Source of the DNA: Lachnospiraceae bacterium
GTDB lineage: Bacteria > Bacillota > Clostridia > Lachnospirales > Lachnospiraceae
DNA length: 48,717 bases
Direction: 5' to 3'
NCBI GenBank assembly: GCA_024695575.1
Contig: JAILHY010000143.1
Location: 1-48,717, forward strand
Shown: positions 33,561-43,665 of the stretch, one piece after another
Numbering within the stretch: position 1 is the stretch's first letter
How the letters are laid out: the number at the start of each line of letters is the position of its first letter
Made by a program: the position numbers and the translations under genes
The notes under the pieces: model-generated
Seen by the model: only the letters and a program-made list of their open reading frames with translations
Database searches by the model: none
Told to the model about the DNA's origin: nothing

Positions 33561-35455
33561 TAGAGCCACTCCTGTATAAATGTCAGCACTCTGTTCCTAG
33601 GCAGGGGTCTTGAGAAGTAGAATCCCTGTATATACTCTACCCCAAGCGCCTTGAATGCAAGGAACTGCTCTTCTGTTTCGATTCCCTCAACAACCACCTT
33701 CATACCGAGCTTGTGGATCATGTTGATGGTATATTCCGTAGTGATCTTAACCTTCTCAGATGTGAAATAGGAATCCACCATCTGCTTGTCCAGCTTGATA
33801 ATAGCCAACGGAAGATTGATGACATAGGAAAGATTGGAGTATCCGCTTCCGTAATCATCGAGCGAAAATCCCGAACCGTAATTGATAAGTTCGTTCATGT
33901 TCCGATCCATTGTAGCCTTGGAGCTTGCTATGGCGGTCTCCGTTATCTCAAAATTGATGCGATATGGCGGAACCTGATATTCACCCATGATATTCTTTAA
34001 GATCCTGCCCATATCCTCCTGCATGCACTGAACTACGGAAAGGTTTACTTCGATGTAATCAATGCCGTATTCCTCAACATGCATCCGCTGTATGAATTCG
34101 CAGACCTTTCTGAACACGATCTCACCAAGTTTTAAGATAAGTCCGTTCTTTTCCGCAAAAACAATGAAATCCGAAGGCATGATGAAATTGCCCTCTTCGT
34201 CATGTATACGTGCAAGGGCTTCCATTGAATTGAAACGCCCTTCTTTGATGTTGTATATGGGCTGATAATAAACCTCTACGCCGTCATGGGAGAACGCCCA
34301 CTCTAACGCCTGCTTAAGCTTAATGTTACGTTCGCGTCCCGCAAGCTCGTCCTCGTTGACATGAAGGATATCTCCCGAAATCCTCTTGGTGGATGCCTTG
34401 GCGAAATAATGAACAATCTCCTCAAGTTCGTCTTCGTCCTCGTACTTGGACACATCGTCGATATAGGAAAAAGAAGCATTGACCTCAACCGTAGCTTCCC
34501 CTACTGCCCAGGGCTGCGAAAATCTGCTTGAATACACTTCAAGCGCATTCTCCGCCGGGTCTCCCGTATTGGTTATAACACTGAAAACATTGTCTTCAAG
34601 TCTGAAAAGTGATGCGTGAGGAACATTATCCGTAAACTTGGACAAAGATCTTACGATGGTCTCAGTCGCCTTGTTACCGAAAATCTCGTTGACCCGTCCC
34701 GCGTCGGTAATGACGAAGGTGATGATGGCTTTCTTTTCCCGTTTCTTAATGTGTTCCGTAAGAATAGCCGAAAAGGCCTTGCCGTTAAACACATTGGTGG
34801 CATAATCAAGCCTGTACTCAGGGTTCTCAAGCTTACAGTACATATATACGCAGGCAAGTGACATTGCGAAACTTACGATAAGGAGCTGATTGTTAAGGAA
34901 CTGAATTAGAGCGGCCAGCATCCAGCAGATCATCCAGAAATAAATGGACGCCCGGGCCTTGGTATTGATGTCCCGATGCAGTATCAGCACAGTCAGAAGT
35001 GACCCTATGAGATAAAGAACACAAAGTGCATAGGTCATCATGACCGGAATACCCTCAGTATAAAGCTCTCCTTCCGAAACGTGGATCCCGATGGGGAAAA
35101 CAACCAGTGAAACAACCTGAATAACAAGAGGAACAAAAAGAAGCTTCTCTAACGACGAATCTATAACGTGCTTGATCTCCGCTGCGGAGAAAGTAGCGGA
35201 TGAATAGGCAACACCAACGATGGTATACAAATATGCCTTACAGATGATCTCGGTAGCATTCAGCCCGATGGTCGCTCTGTAATTGATGGCAAAGACCGAA
35301 GCTATATCAAAGATGATACTGAGAGTCACCGAAAAAAGAAGCCGGATGAAAGCCTTCTCTGCTGCGAAATTAAGTCTGCGCTGGGCAAGACTCATTGAAG
35401 CTACCACCAAAACCAGTACCAATCCTGCAAACTGAAACTGAACATTCCAGACCAT
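33560..35455 (-). CDS. Membrane protein with degenerate GGDEF and intact EAL domain
   Basis: N-terminal TM helices; GGDEF site degraded (RLEDNVFSVI); EALARI, NFEITETA, DDYGSGYSNL, VVEGIETEEQ, IQGFYFSRPL. ATG at 35455. Confidence 0.92.
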   Translation of the reverse strand: MVWNVQFQFAGLVLVLVVASMSLAQRRLNFAAEKAFIRLLFSVTLSIIFDIASVFAINYRATIGLNATEIICKAYLYTIVGVAYSSATFSAAEIKHVIDSSLEKLLFVPLVIQVVSLVVFPIGIHVSEGELYTEGIPVMMTYALCVLYLIGSLLTVLILHRDINTKARASIYFWMICWMLAALIQFLNNQLLIVSFAMSLACVYMYCKLENPEYRLDYATNVFNGKAFSAILTEHIKKREKKAIITFVITDAGRVNEIFGNKATETIVRSLSKFTDNVPHASLFRLEDNVFSVITNTGDPAENALEVYSSRFSQPWAVGEATVEVNASFSYIDDVSKYEDEDELEEIVHYFAKASTKRISGDILHVNEDELAGRERNIKLKQALEWAFSHDGVEVYYQPIYNIKEGRFNSMEALARIHDEEGNFIMPSDFIVFAEKNGLILKLGEIVFRKVCEFIQRMHVEEYGIDYIEVNLSVVQCMQEDMGRILKNIMGEYQVPPYRINFEITETAIASSKATMDRNMNELINYGSGFSLDDYGSGYSNLSYVINLPLAIIKLDKQMVDSYFTSEKVKITTEYTINMIHKLGMKVVVEGIETEEQFLAFKALGVEYIQGFYFSRPLPRNRVLTFIQEWL

Positions 35456-35514
35456 AAGCCCTCCGGTTAACATCTGTATCTGATTAATACACCTTGTTAT
35501 TATATCATATCTGT

Positions 35515-36837
35515 CTATTCTATTACAATTGCCTGAGAATAAAACTGCTTAAAGCGCTTAATAAAGAGTTCAAGGTCATATTCCTTTATTCCCCGCATGG
35601 GATCCGAAACAATGGCCTTACCGTTAAAGGTGTCATAGCCGATAAGCACCATGCAGTGAAGATTTCCCTTCCAGGCAAGATATTCGCCGTCAACGACCCA
35701 CTGGATGGTAAACTCCGGATCCTGATTGATGTAGGATGTAGCCCAGACTATAACGGGCTTACCCGCTCTTATCTTTAGCATAAGGTCCTGAAAGGATGAG
35801 CCGGTGCGATCATAGGCCCGTAAGTCAGAGCCTGCATCGGAAAGATATCTGTTGGCGGTTTCAACTATAACGGGAGCGTAACAGCCGTAAGCATTGCCGT
35901 TTCGGGGATCTCCCACGAACTCTTCAAAGAAATTGGCCTGTCCCACGGGAGCCTTGGGAAGATAATCATCGGAAAGTTTTTCCTTGCTTATGTCAAAGCC
36001 AAGATAGTTTAAGACCGTAGCAAGGCTTGTAACCTCACAGCCGTTTGGCAGGGTCGGATTCTGGCTTATATACTTGACCGGCAGTTCAACTCTTTCTTCT
36101 TCCAGGGTTATATTCTCTGTAAGATATACGTCCTCACGGAACCTTCGAAACAAAGTGCCGTCCGCGTAAAGTACCACGTTATCGTCAGAAAGGAACTGAT
36201 ACTTACAATCCTCCGAAATACCAAGGCGTGTATATGCCTGCCAGGTATCCGAGGTCTCAATGGCCTCACCCTCCAGCAAAGGACTTTCGTAAAGCTTAAC
36301 GTTTTCTATGGCGTAGACCACATCATTTACCGGGCGGAATGTTACTCCATCCGTTTCCGAAGGTATCCTTACATAGCGATACACCGCCACATTGGGCGCA
36401 TCTCCCCTGTCTACCATGGAAAGAAAGCGCTCTCCCGTTTCGGTGGTGACAAGGGTAGTCTCCGGAACCACTTCGTCAATGTCTTCCTCGGTCTTAACCT
36501 CCACCACGTTGGTGTTTCCTTCCATGTGGGAATCGATGTATTCAACACTGGTCATCTGGGCAAGATATTTGGCTTCTTTTTCGGCCTCACGCTCCGCTTT
36601 CCTGCGGGCACGCTCTTCCCTCTTGACCATTCGGTAGGCCTGATAGTCCGTCCATTTGTCGGAGACAAAATCTCCCACGGAAACCGCAATCTCCTTAACC
36701 ACGGAAGCAACCGACCTGCCTGACCCGTCTTCATCAGAGGTCTTTGAATTACCGGCGCTGAAACGATATACGATTATAATAAGCAAAAGCACGGAAACAC
36801 TCAGGATCAGTGCCTTTATCTTTCTTTTGTCCGACAT
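35515..36837 (-). CDS. Membrane-anchored C39-like (peptidase_C39_2) papain-fold protein
   Basis: N-terminal TM anchor; LPVKYISQNPTLPNGCEVTSLATVLNYLGFDISKEKL...LHCMVLIGYD...VSDPM. ATG at 36837. Confidence 0.88.
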   Translation of the reverse strand: MSDKRKIKALILSVSVLLLIIIVYRFSAGNSKTSDEDGSGRSVASVVKEIAVSVGDFVSDKWTDYQAYRMVKREERARRKAEREAEKEAKYLAQMTSVEYIDSHMEGNTNVVEVKTEEDIDEVVPETTLVTTETGERFLSMVDRGDAPNVAVYRYVRIPSETDGVTFRPVNDVVYAIENVKLYESPLLEGEAIETSDTWQAYTRLGISEDCKYQFLSDDNVVLYADGTLFRRFREDVYLTENITLEEERVELPVKYISQNPTLPNGCEVTSLATVLNYLGFDISKEKLSDDYLPKAPVGQANFFEEFVGDPRNGNAYGCYAPVIVETANRYLSDAGSDLRAYDRTGSSFQDLMLKIRAGKPVIVWATSYINQDPEFTIQWVVDGEYLAWKGNLHCMVLIGYDTFNGKAIVSDPMRGIKEYDLELFIKRFKQFYSQAIVIE

Positions 36838-36848
36838 GTAAATATTAT

Positions 36849-36883
36849 AACAAAAAAAGAGGTGGATTTTAACCACCTCTTTT
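36849..36883 (-). terminator. Rho-independent terminator at the end of the HD-GYP operon
   Basis: Minus aaaagaggtggttaaaatccacctcttttttttgtt. Confidence 0.88.
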
Positions 36884-36888
36884 CAGAT

Positions 36889-37026
36889 TCAGATCCTGAA
36901 GGAATCTACAAAACTCTCAATTCTGTCAGCGTTTACGGCTACCGTGTCGGCGCTGTCCTCAACGCTCTGGCTCTCGTTAGCCACATCCTTGGCCGAGTCT
37001 GCCGCGGTCTCAACAGTTGTCGTCAC
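36889..37026 (-). CDS. 45-aa coiled-coil-like smORF, GTGA overlap with upstream HD-GYP gene
   Basis: Minus AAGGATAAA-GTG: MTTTVETAADSAKDVANESQSVEDSADTVAVNADRIESFVDSFRI*, followed by the terminator. Not in ORF track. Confidence 0.5.
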   Translation of the reverse strand: MTTTVETAADSAKDVANESQSVEDSADTVAVNADRIESFVDSFRI

Positions 37027-39437
37027 TTTATCCTTATATCTGAAATGGCGCAGAGATTTCCCGTTATGGCAACATACACATTATCACAGTCCGCCGGGAC
37101 AACGCTCCTGCACTCTATGGCAATACCCGAATTTTCCGTGTCAAAGAAGATGCAGTTTCTTTTGCGATAGAAATTCACGATATAATCGAGGCCCTTTAAG
37201 TTCCTCTCCTTCCAGGAATCCCAGCCTGCAAAATCCTCGTTCTTACGGATCGAAAGGGTATTGTCCGCCTTACCTTCGTTTGTGGCGTCGTCACCGTCAA
37301 GCCTTATGCAGGCAAACTCACTGTAGTTCCTGCCGTTAACCGTACCGTCATCCGATGTATACAAAAGAATATAGGCACAGTGATGAACAAGGCGTGCAGT
37401 AGGAAGACTCTGGGTGTGGAAAAACAGTCTCATTCCGTCTTCAACAGGAATTCCGAGAGATGAAGTCTCCCTGTATCCGTCAACCTCAACATTGGGAAGA
37501 TCGCCGCATTTACGTTCAAAATAGTCAACTTCCGGCGCTATGCGCTCAATGTCGTCCTTATCCGCGGTCCTTCCGATCTCCTTAACTGAAGCGTTTCTGA
37601 TACTGCAATGCTCGCCCGTCACCCCAAGGAACACGTATCTGGTGGAATCGGGAAGTGCAACCGTTACTTTGGCATGAATACTTCTGCTGTCAATGGTAAG
37701 CTTTACGTGATCCTTGAAGCTTACCGCCTCTATCTCGTAGGTCTGCCAATCCGCAGCTTCTTTGTCAGCATCCGTGTTTACGTAGGTTTTGTTTGTGATA
37801 TCTATCTTAAGATTTCTGGCGGCAGTAGTTATATAGTGACCGTCAAGCCAGACCTCCGCATACTCAAAGTAATGAACATTCTTTATGTTACGGGCATTCC
37901 TGTGAACGCATCTGTCAAAGGAATCAAAAAGAATGATTGAAGGAATGGCCATTCTTTTGTCAAATCCCGCGTCAGGGCAGCTTTCGAACTTGATCTTAAT
38001 GTATTCGTGCTCAATTCGGATACCGTCGGAAACCAGCTCCTTATAGTTGTCAAAGTGCATTCTTTTAACTTTTGCAAGGTTGTTACGGTCCGCGGCTTCA
38101 ATGTTTTCTTCTTCCGATTCACGCATCATGTATTCAGCGTCACGGTCGATCATGTCAACCATGATATCTGCGATCTTGGGATCGAACCTGGTTCCCGCGC
38201 CCTTAACAAACTCGTCTCTTACGCGACCCTGGGCAAAAGGAGGCCTGTCGAATTTAAAGGAAGTCATCTCATCATAAGCATTGGCAACCGCCACTATCCT
38301 TCCGATAATAGGGATTGCCTCACCGCGGATTCCTTCCGGATAACCCTTTCCGTCATATCTTTCATGATGAGTCTTTGCCGCAACACTTAAGAAGGGGATC
38401 TCATTAACTTCCGAAAGGATCTTCCCTCCTGCTTCCGCGTGTTTCCTTATGAGTTCCTCCTCTGCCGCAGAAAGGTGCTCGTGCCTGCTTATGACGGTGT
38501 CGGGAATCTCAATCTTTCCTATATCATGAAGGAGCGCCGAACAGTAAACCTCATGGCTCTGAGATTCGCTCATTCCAAGAGCCTGAGCGATATCCATGGA
38601 GTACTCGGCCACTCTCTTAGAATGTCCCCTTGTGAATTTGTCGCGTGCATCAATGGCCTTAGCAAATACTTCCGCGGTCTGCTCGTAGGATCTTAAAACG
38701 GAGTCAACCAGGCTTCGGGCCGCATCCAGTTCCTGCTTCTGGGCCTTGGCGAGCTTTTCGTTCATCTCCATTATGGCAAACACGTAAAGTACAACACCCA
38801 TGCCAACTATGGACATATTGGTAAAAGAAACCCCGTAATACAAGGCCTGGAAAATGGAAGCCACCATGGGGATAACGGTAAAAAGAAGCACCGGGATACT
38901 GATATAAAGGCTCATCCTCGTAAAAAACTGTATCACCACGGAAAGCTGAATAAACAAAGCTATAAAGGGTATTGCATAGCAGATAAGGAAACCCGGTCCT
39001 CTCTGGTAGGCGTTGGTTTCGTCAAAGGTATAATAGATGCCCGTAAACTGAGAAATGATGACAAGGGCCCAGCCTATGCCGACTATCACTTCAACTATCT
39101 TAAGTCTCACGGGAGGCTTGGAGAGGCCTATCTCATTCCGACAAAGGTCACTGAGATACAGGTTAAAAGCATGCAGCACGGAAATGGTCATAAAGAACAC
39201 AAGGAAGTTGGATATCCGGACAAGCCAGTAGCCCTTGTTGCTTATATCTCCGTGGAACATGTATGCCAGTCTGTCGTTGTAAAGAAGGATCGCGGCGGAG
39301 AATTCCATATCCGCAATGGCAAGCTTTCTTTTACGGGGAAGAGATTTTGTAATAAGCGAAAAGATACCCACCACTGCACAGATGCTGGAAAGAGCGAGCA
39401 TTATATTCAGTTGGTATGCCTGTAATAACTCAAACAT
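37023..39437 (-). CDS. Membrane HD-GYP phosphodiesterase with C-terminal beta-rich modules
   Basis: TM N-terminus; HSKRVAEYSMDIAQAL...ALLHDIGKIEIPD...THHERYDGKGYPEGIRGEAIPIIGRIVAVANAYDEMTS. Confidence 0.93.
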   Translation of the reverse strand: MFELLQAYQLNIMLALSSICAVVGIFSLITKSLPRKRKLAIADMEFSAAILLYNDRLAYMFHGDISNKGYWLVRISNFLVFFMTISVLHAFNLYLSDLCRNEIGLSKPPVRLKIVEVIVGIGWALVIISQFTGIYYTFDETNAYQRGPGFLICYAIPFIALFIQLSVVIQFFTRMSLYISIPVLLFTVIPMVASIFQALYYGVSFTNMSIVGMGVVLYVFAIMEMNEKLAKAQKQELDAARSLVDSVLRSYEQTAEVFAKAIDARDKFTRGHSKRVAEYSMDIAQALGMSESQSHEVYCSALLHDIGKIEIPDTVISRHEHLSAAEEELIRKHAEAGGKILSEVNEIPFLSVAAKTHHERYDGKGYPEGIRGEAIPIIGRIVAVANAYDEMTSFKFDRPPFAQGRVRDEFVKGAGTRFDPKIADIMVDMIDRDAEYMMRESEEENIEAADRNNLAKVKRMHFDNYKELVSDGIRIEHEYIKIKFESCPDAGFDKRMAIPSIILFDSFDRCVHRNARNIKNVHYFEYAEVWLDGHYITTAARNLKIDITNKTYVNTDADKEAADWQTYEIEAVSFKDHVKLTIDSRSIHAKVTVALPDSTRYVFLGVTGEHCSIRNASVKEIGRTADKDDIERIAPEVDYFERKCGDLPNVEVDGYRETSSLGIPVEDGMRLFFHTQSLPTARLVHHCAYILLYTSDDGTVNGRNYSEFACIRLDGDDATNEGKADNTLSIRKNEDFAGWDSWKERNLKGLDYIVNFYRKRNCIFFDTENSGIAIECRSVVPADCDNVYVAITGNLCAISDIRIK

Positions 39438-42400
39438 TGCCGATTACCTCTTCCATCTTATCCCAGTCAACATTCTTAAATGCCGTTTCGATCTCTGATA
39501 TGATCTGTTCGTCACGAGGCTGGAGTTTGAAATCATGAAGCTGCATAAGGATCATCTCAACAGAATCAAAATCCATCTGGGGAATAACGTCCTTAAGAGC
39601 CGAATATGCATCTTTAAGATCCGAAGGTGAGATATCGGGCTTAAAGAATTCGGTTTCTTCTTCCACGTCCACACGCTTAAGAATATCCTTGAATGCACGA
39701 TAGTCCGAAAGGACCTTATCCCTGTTAGCCTCAATATATTCCATATCTCCGGCATTGCCCGCATTCTCAAGGGCCTGGCAGGCTTCGGAAAGCTTAAGGG
39801 CACCTATGATCCTTGCGGAACTCTTAAGGGCATGAACCTTGACGGTAGCAAGCTTAAGGTCACCGTCCGCATAGGCTTTCTCAATAACCGCGGAATTGTC
39901 GTCGATATTATCGTAAAAGAGCTTAAGAGTAAAGGCATACTGGGAAGCACCGCCGGAGTTTTTGATACCGTCCTCCGCAGATATTCCCTCTGCTTCCTTC
40001 ACCCATTCAAGGTCCTCGGTAAGGGTGTTGTCTTCCTCGACCACATCCTCCTCCGTAGGCTTGGACATCATCTTTTCGGGAAGATGACGCATTATGGCAT
40101 GTTCAACCGCCACGATATCAATGGGCTTAGTAAGGTAACCGTTAAAGCCCTTGGATACGTAGAACTCCTCGCCGCCTGACGTAGCGTTGGCAGTAAGGGC
40201 ATATACGGGAAGATCCGGGTGAGTCTCACGAATCTTTTCAAGAGTCTCAAGCCCGTCCATTCCGGGCATCATATGGTCAAGAAGAACAACATTGAAATCG
40301 TTGGATGCGATCTTTGCAAGACACTCTTCGCCGCTTCCCGCGGTGGTAACGAATACCTTGGTAGGCTTTAGGAGTCCCTTGATGACATTTAAGTTCATGG
40401 GAGTATCGTCAACAACCAGTATGTCAGCATCCGGCGCAATGAAAGAAGGCTTGTATCCGCTCTTTCCGCCTTCGGGGCTTTCTTCGATAAATACGCCTAT
40501 TCCGGCGGAATCAACGATCTTTTGCTTAAGAGTAAAAATAAATTCGCTTCCTTCGCCGTAAACGCTCTCACACCAGAGTTTTCCGCCCATGAGCTCGGCA
40601 AACTGCTTTGAAATATCTAGTCCGAGACCTGTACCCTGAATATTGGAGTTCTTTACTTCATCAAGTCTCTCGTAGGCGGAGAAGAGCTTGTCGAGGTCTT
40701 CCTTCTTAACACCGATACCGGTATCCTTAACGGATATCTGCAGGGAAACTCCCGCTTCGGTTCTCTCGATAACTCTGATACTCAGCGTGAATCCGCCTTC
40801 ATCCGTATACTTGACCGCGTTTGTAAGAAGATTTAAAACGATCTGCTTTATTTTGCCTCCGTCGCCGTAAAGACGCCTGGGAAGGGTCTCATCGATCTCA
40901 AGGTCAAAGTAAAGCTTTCTGTCGTCGGCACGGCCCCTTATCATGGTGGTAAGGCCTCGCAAAAGCTCGACCGTATCATATTCCTGCTCCACAAGGTGCA
41001 TCTTGCCGGATTCGATCTTGGAAATGTCCAGGAGGTCGTTAATCAGGTTAAGGAGCGACTCCGATGCGTATTTGATGTTTCTCGCATAACCCGTAACAGG
41101 GCCGTAATACTCCCTGGATGCTGTCTTTGTGTCTTCTCTTAATATCATTTCGTCCATACCCATTATGGTATTGATGGGGGTACGGATCTCGTGGCTCATA
41201 TTGGCAAGGAACCTTGACTTGGCGGAATTGGCTCTCTCCGCTTCGTCCCTTGCTTCCTGTATCTGAACGTACTGTTTCTTGATGACGGTACCGGTAAGGA
41301 TACGCCAGACAGCTATTCCGATGGCAGCAATAAGAAACAGTATTCCGATAACCTGCACCGACTGTCTCTCAATGAAACCGGGTATCTTGACTATGGTGTA
41401 CTTTCGGCCCGTTATAACGTTTCTGTTGCGGGCATCCTTCACTTCGATGTGGAGGACATAATTTCCGTAATTAAGGCGTGTATATTCAAGGGCGGTCATT
41501 TTACTCTGGTTGGCAGTAATTCCGTCCTGATCGAGGCCTTCCAGATGCATGCTTACAAAGGGATCGGATACGGTATAATCAAGTACCGCCGGAACTATCT
41601 GGATACGCCCCGTACCTTCCGGAATCCTGTAGGTTCCGGTATGGTCCGGAAGAATCTCTTCGCCGTCGTAGGTTATGCTTCGCACTCCAACCTTGGGAAC
41701 GTTGGAGAAATTCTTAAAATTATTGATGTTTACGACTGAAACTCCGGTCTGCCCCGCAATATAGAGATTACCGGCATCATCAAGTCCGCTGTAGCAATGA
41801 CTGATGGGAACACTTGTAAGTCCGCCGGCAGTATCGTAAAGCTTGTATGACTTGATATCATCATGTATGGCGGATGTACCGTTCACAACGTAAATACCCA
41901 TGGATGAAAGGAACCAAAGGTCATCATTTTCGTTGACCACCACGTCAAAGTTATTGTTGTAAGGGAAAGACGAAACGTTTTCTATCTTGCCGTTACGAAT
42001 GTAATCCACAGAGCTTGAGGTAATGACCCAGATAACTCCGTGCTTTTCGTCCCTCTTAACGCGCATGATAACATCGCTTCCGAGACCGTCTTCCGTGCTT
42101 AAGTGGGTGACCTTGCCGTTCTTTATGATATAAAGCCCGTCGCCGTCACTTCCCGCTATGATCTCTCCGTCATCGCCCTCGCATATAGTGAGGATGACCA
42201 TATTACTGAGGCCGTCAGAGGAATTGTATATCCTGCCGACCTTGCCTTCCGTCACCACGGCTACACCCTTGTTGGTCCCCACCACGATTCTGCCGTCTTT
42301 CATTTCATAGGCGCATCTTATCTCATTGGTGGGCATACCCTGATAAACGTTTATGTCAGTAAGCTTACCGGCACGATCCAGCCACACCAGGCCGTGTCCA

Positions 42401-43665
42401 CCTGTGAAGGTTGAAAACCAGGTGTTACCTATCCTGTCGTGAATGATGGATCTTATCCTCGAACCCTTGAAATATTCGGTAAACTTGTTCTCTATCTCGT
42501 GATAATCCCTGTCTACTATCCTAAGGCCGTCATCCGTTCCTATATAAAGATTGGCTCCCACTTTGCAGGTGGTATTGGTTACCTCGGGATCTATGCCTGC
42601 CGCTCCCGTTATATCAAGGAAATTATTGGAAACAAGCTTCATAACTCCGTATCTTGAGGAAGCAAACCACATATTTCCCTGATAATCCGAAGTCATCATT
42701 TCGTAGGAATCTTTGATCGGAACACTGGTAAAAGGAATGAAATCATTGTTTTCATCCACATATCCCGCAACCTTGACGGTTGTTACCCACAGGCGGTCGC
42801 AGGCATAATGAAGCCAGTGTATGTTCTCGGCATCCCCTGTATCAATGCGGTCCATTACACCCGCAGTCTCACCGACTCTTCCGTGATAAATGCGATTGCT
42901 GCTGGTTCCGAAATACAGAGTTTCAGGAGCCTTTGGGTCAGCCAGTATGGTAGTGACCTGACCTATGAAAAGGTCCTCGCTTGTATAGTACTTTTCAATT
43001 CCTTTTTCAGAGATTGAAAAGACCTGTCCGTTTCCCGTATTTCCGTAAACATTTCCTGCCACATCACTTACAAGTCTTAATATCCTGGCATTGTCGATCC
43101 TTTCATCCTCAATGAGATGAAGCTTCATGTCCGGATCGACATAGGAGACTCCGGCGGTGGAGCCAATATATACGTTTCCTTTTGCATCCTCTGCAAAGGT
43201 ACGTATGGAGTTGGAGGAAAGCCCGTCGGCCTTGGTGAATCTGGTCCTGTCAAGCCCGTCTATCACCACGACTCCGCTGTCATTGGTGGCAACCCAGACC
43301 CTGCCGCGACTGTCTTCAAAAAGCCCTCTGCCGCTTGTAAGGCCGTCCGTAACCGGAAGACGCTCGAAACGCACTCCGTCGTACTTTACGATACCGCTGT
43401 AGCCGCCGATCCAGATATAGCCGTCACTGGTGCAGAGGATGCAGTTTGCCTCGGATGTAGGCAGTCCGTTGGACGCATCGTACAAAACCGGCAGGAAATA
43501 AACTCCCGGAAGCTGGTAACTAGCCGCGTAACCTCCTCCCGAAGCATAATTTATGCTCTGCTCTTCAATTGTTTCTGCCCCGTCAGCTGCAGCGGTCGTT
43601 CCCGTACACATGAGAAACGCCGCCAAAAGAAAGACGAAGACATTAACAAGGTTTCTTTTCATCAT
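39430..43665 (-). CDS. Hybrid histidine kinase: beta-propeller sensor, Y_Y_Y, HisKA/HATPase, REC, HPt
   Basis: Two-component propeller repeats (TSDGYIWIGGYSGIVKYDG...); ANMSHEIRTPINTIMGM; LVVDDTPMNLNVIKGLL...LLDHMMPGMDG; VKVHALKSSARIIGA. Confidence 0.95.
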   Translation of the reverse strand: MMKRNLVNVFVFLLAAFLMCTGTTAAADGAETIEEQSINYASGGGYAASYQLPGVYFLPVLYDASNGLPTSEANCILCTSDGYIWIGGYSGIVKYDGVRFERLPVTDGLTSGRGLFEDSRGRVWVATNDSGVVVIDGLDRTRFTKADGLSSNSIRTFAEDAKGNVYIGSTAGVSYVDPDMKLHLIEDERIDNARILRLVSDVAGNVYGNTGNGQVFSISEKGIEKYYTSEDLFIGQVTTILADPKAPETLYFGTSSNRIYHGRVGETAGVMDRIDTGDAENIHWLHYACDRLWVTTVKVAGYVDENNDFIPFTSVPIKDSYEMMTSDYQGNMWFASSRYGVMKLVSNNFLDITGAAGIDPEVTNTTCKVGANLYIGTDDGLRIVDRDYHEIENKFTEYFKGSRIRSIIHDRIGNTWFSTFTGGHGLVWLDRAGKLTDINVYQGMPTNEIRCAYEMKDGRIVVGTNKGVAVVTEGKVGRIYNSSDGLSNMVILTICEGDDGEIIAGSDGDGLYIIKNGKVTHLSTEDGLGSDVIMRVKRDEKHGVIWVITSSSVDYIRNGKIENVSSFPYNNNFDVVVNENDDLWFLSSMGIYVVNGTSAIHDDIKSYKLYDTAGGLTSVPISHCYSGLDDAGNLYIAGQTGVSVVNINNFKNFSNVPKVGVRSITYDGEEILPDHTGTYRIPEGTGRIQIVPAVLDYTVSDPFVSMHLEGLDQDGITANQSKMTALEYTRLNYGNYVLHIEVKDARNRNVITGRKYTIVKIPGFIERQSVQVIGILFLIAAIGIAVWRILTGTVIKKQYVQIQEARDEAERANSAKSRFLANMSHEIRTPINTIMGMDEMILREDTKTASREYYGPVTGYARNIKYASESLLNLINDLLDISKIESGKMHLVEQEYDTVELLRGLTTMIRGRADDRKLYFDLEIDETLPRRLYGDGGKIKQIVLNLLTNAVKYTDEGGFTLSIRVIERTEAGVSLQISVKDTGIGVKKEDLDKLFSAYERLDEVKNSNIQGTGLGLDISKQFAELMGGKLWCESVYGEGSEFIFTLKQKIVDSAGIGVFIEESPEGGKSGYKPSFIAPDADILVVDDTPMNLNVIKGLLKPTKVFVTTAGSGEECLAKIASNDFNVVLLDHMMPGMDGLETLEKIRETHPDLPVYALTANATSGGEEFYVSKGFNGYLTKPIDIVAVEHAIMRHLPEKMMSKPTEEDVVEEDNTLTEDLEWVKEAEGISAEDGIKNSGGASQYAFTLKLFYDNIDDNSAVIEKAYADGDLKLATVKVHALKSSARIIGALKLSEACQALENAGNAGDMEYIEANRDKVLSDYRAFKDILKRVDVEEETEFFKPDISPSDLKDAYSALKDVIPQMDFDSVEMILMQLHDFKLQPRDEQIISEIETAFKNVDWDKMEEVIGNV

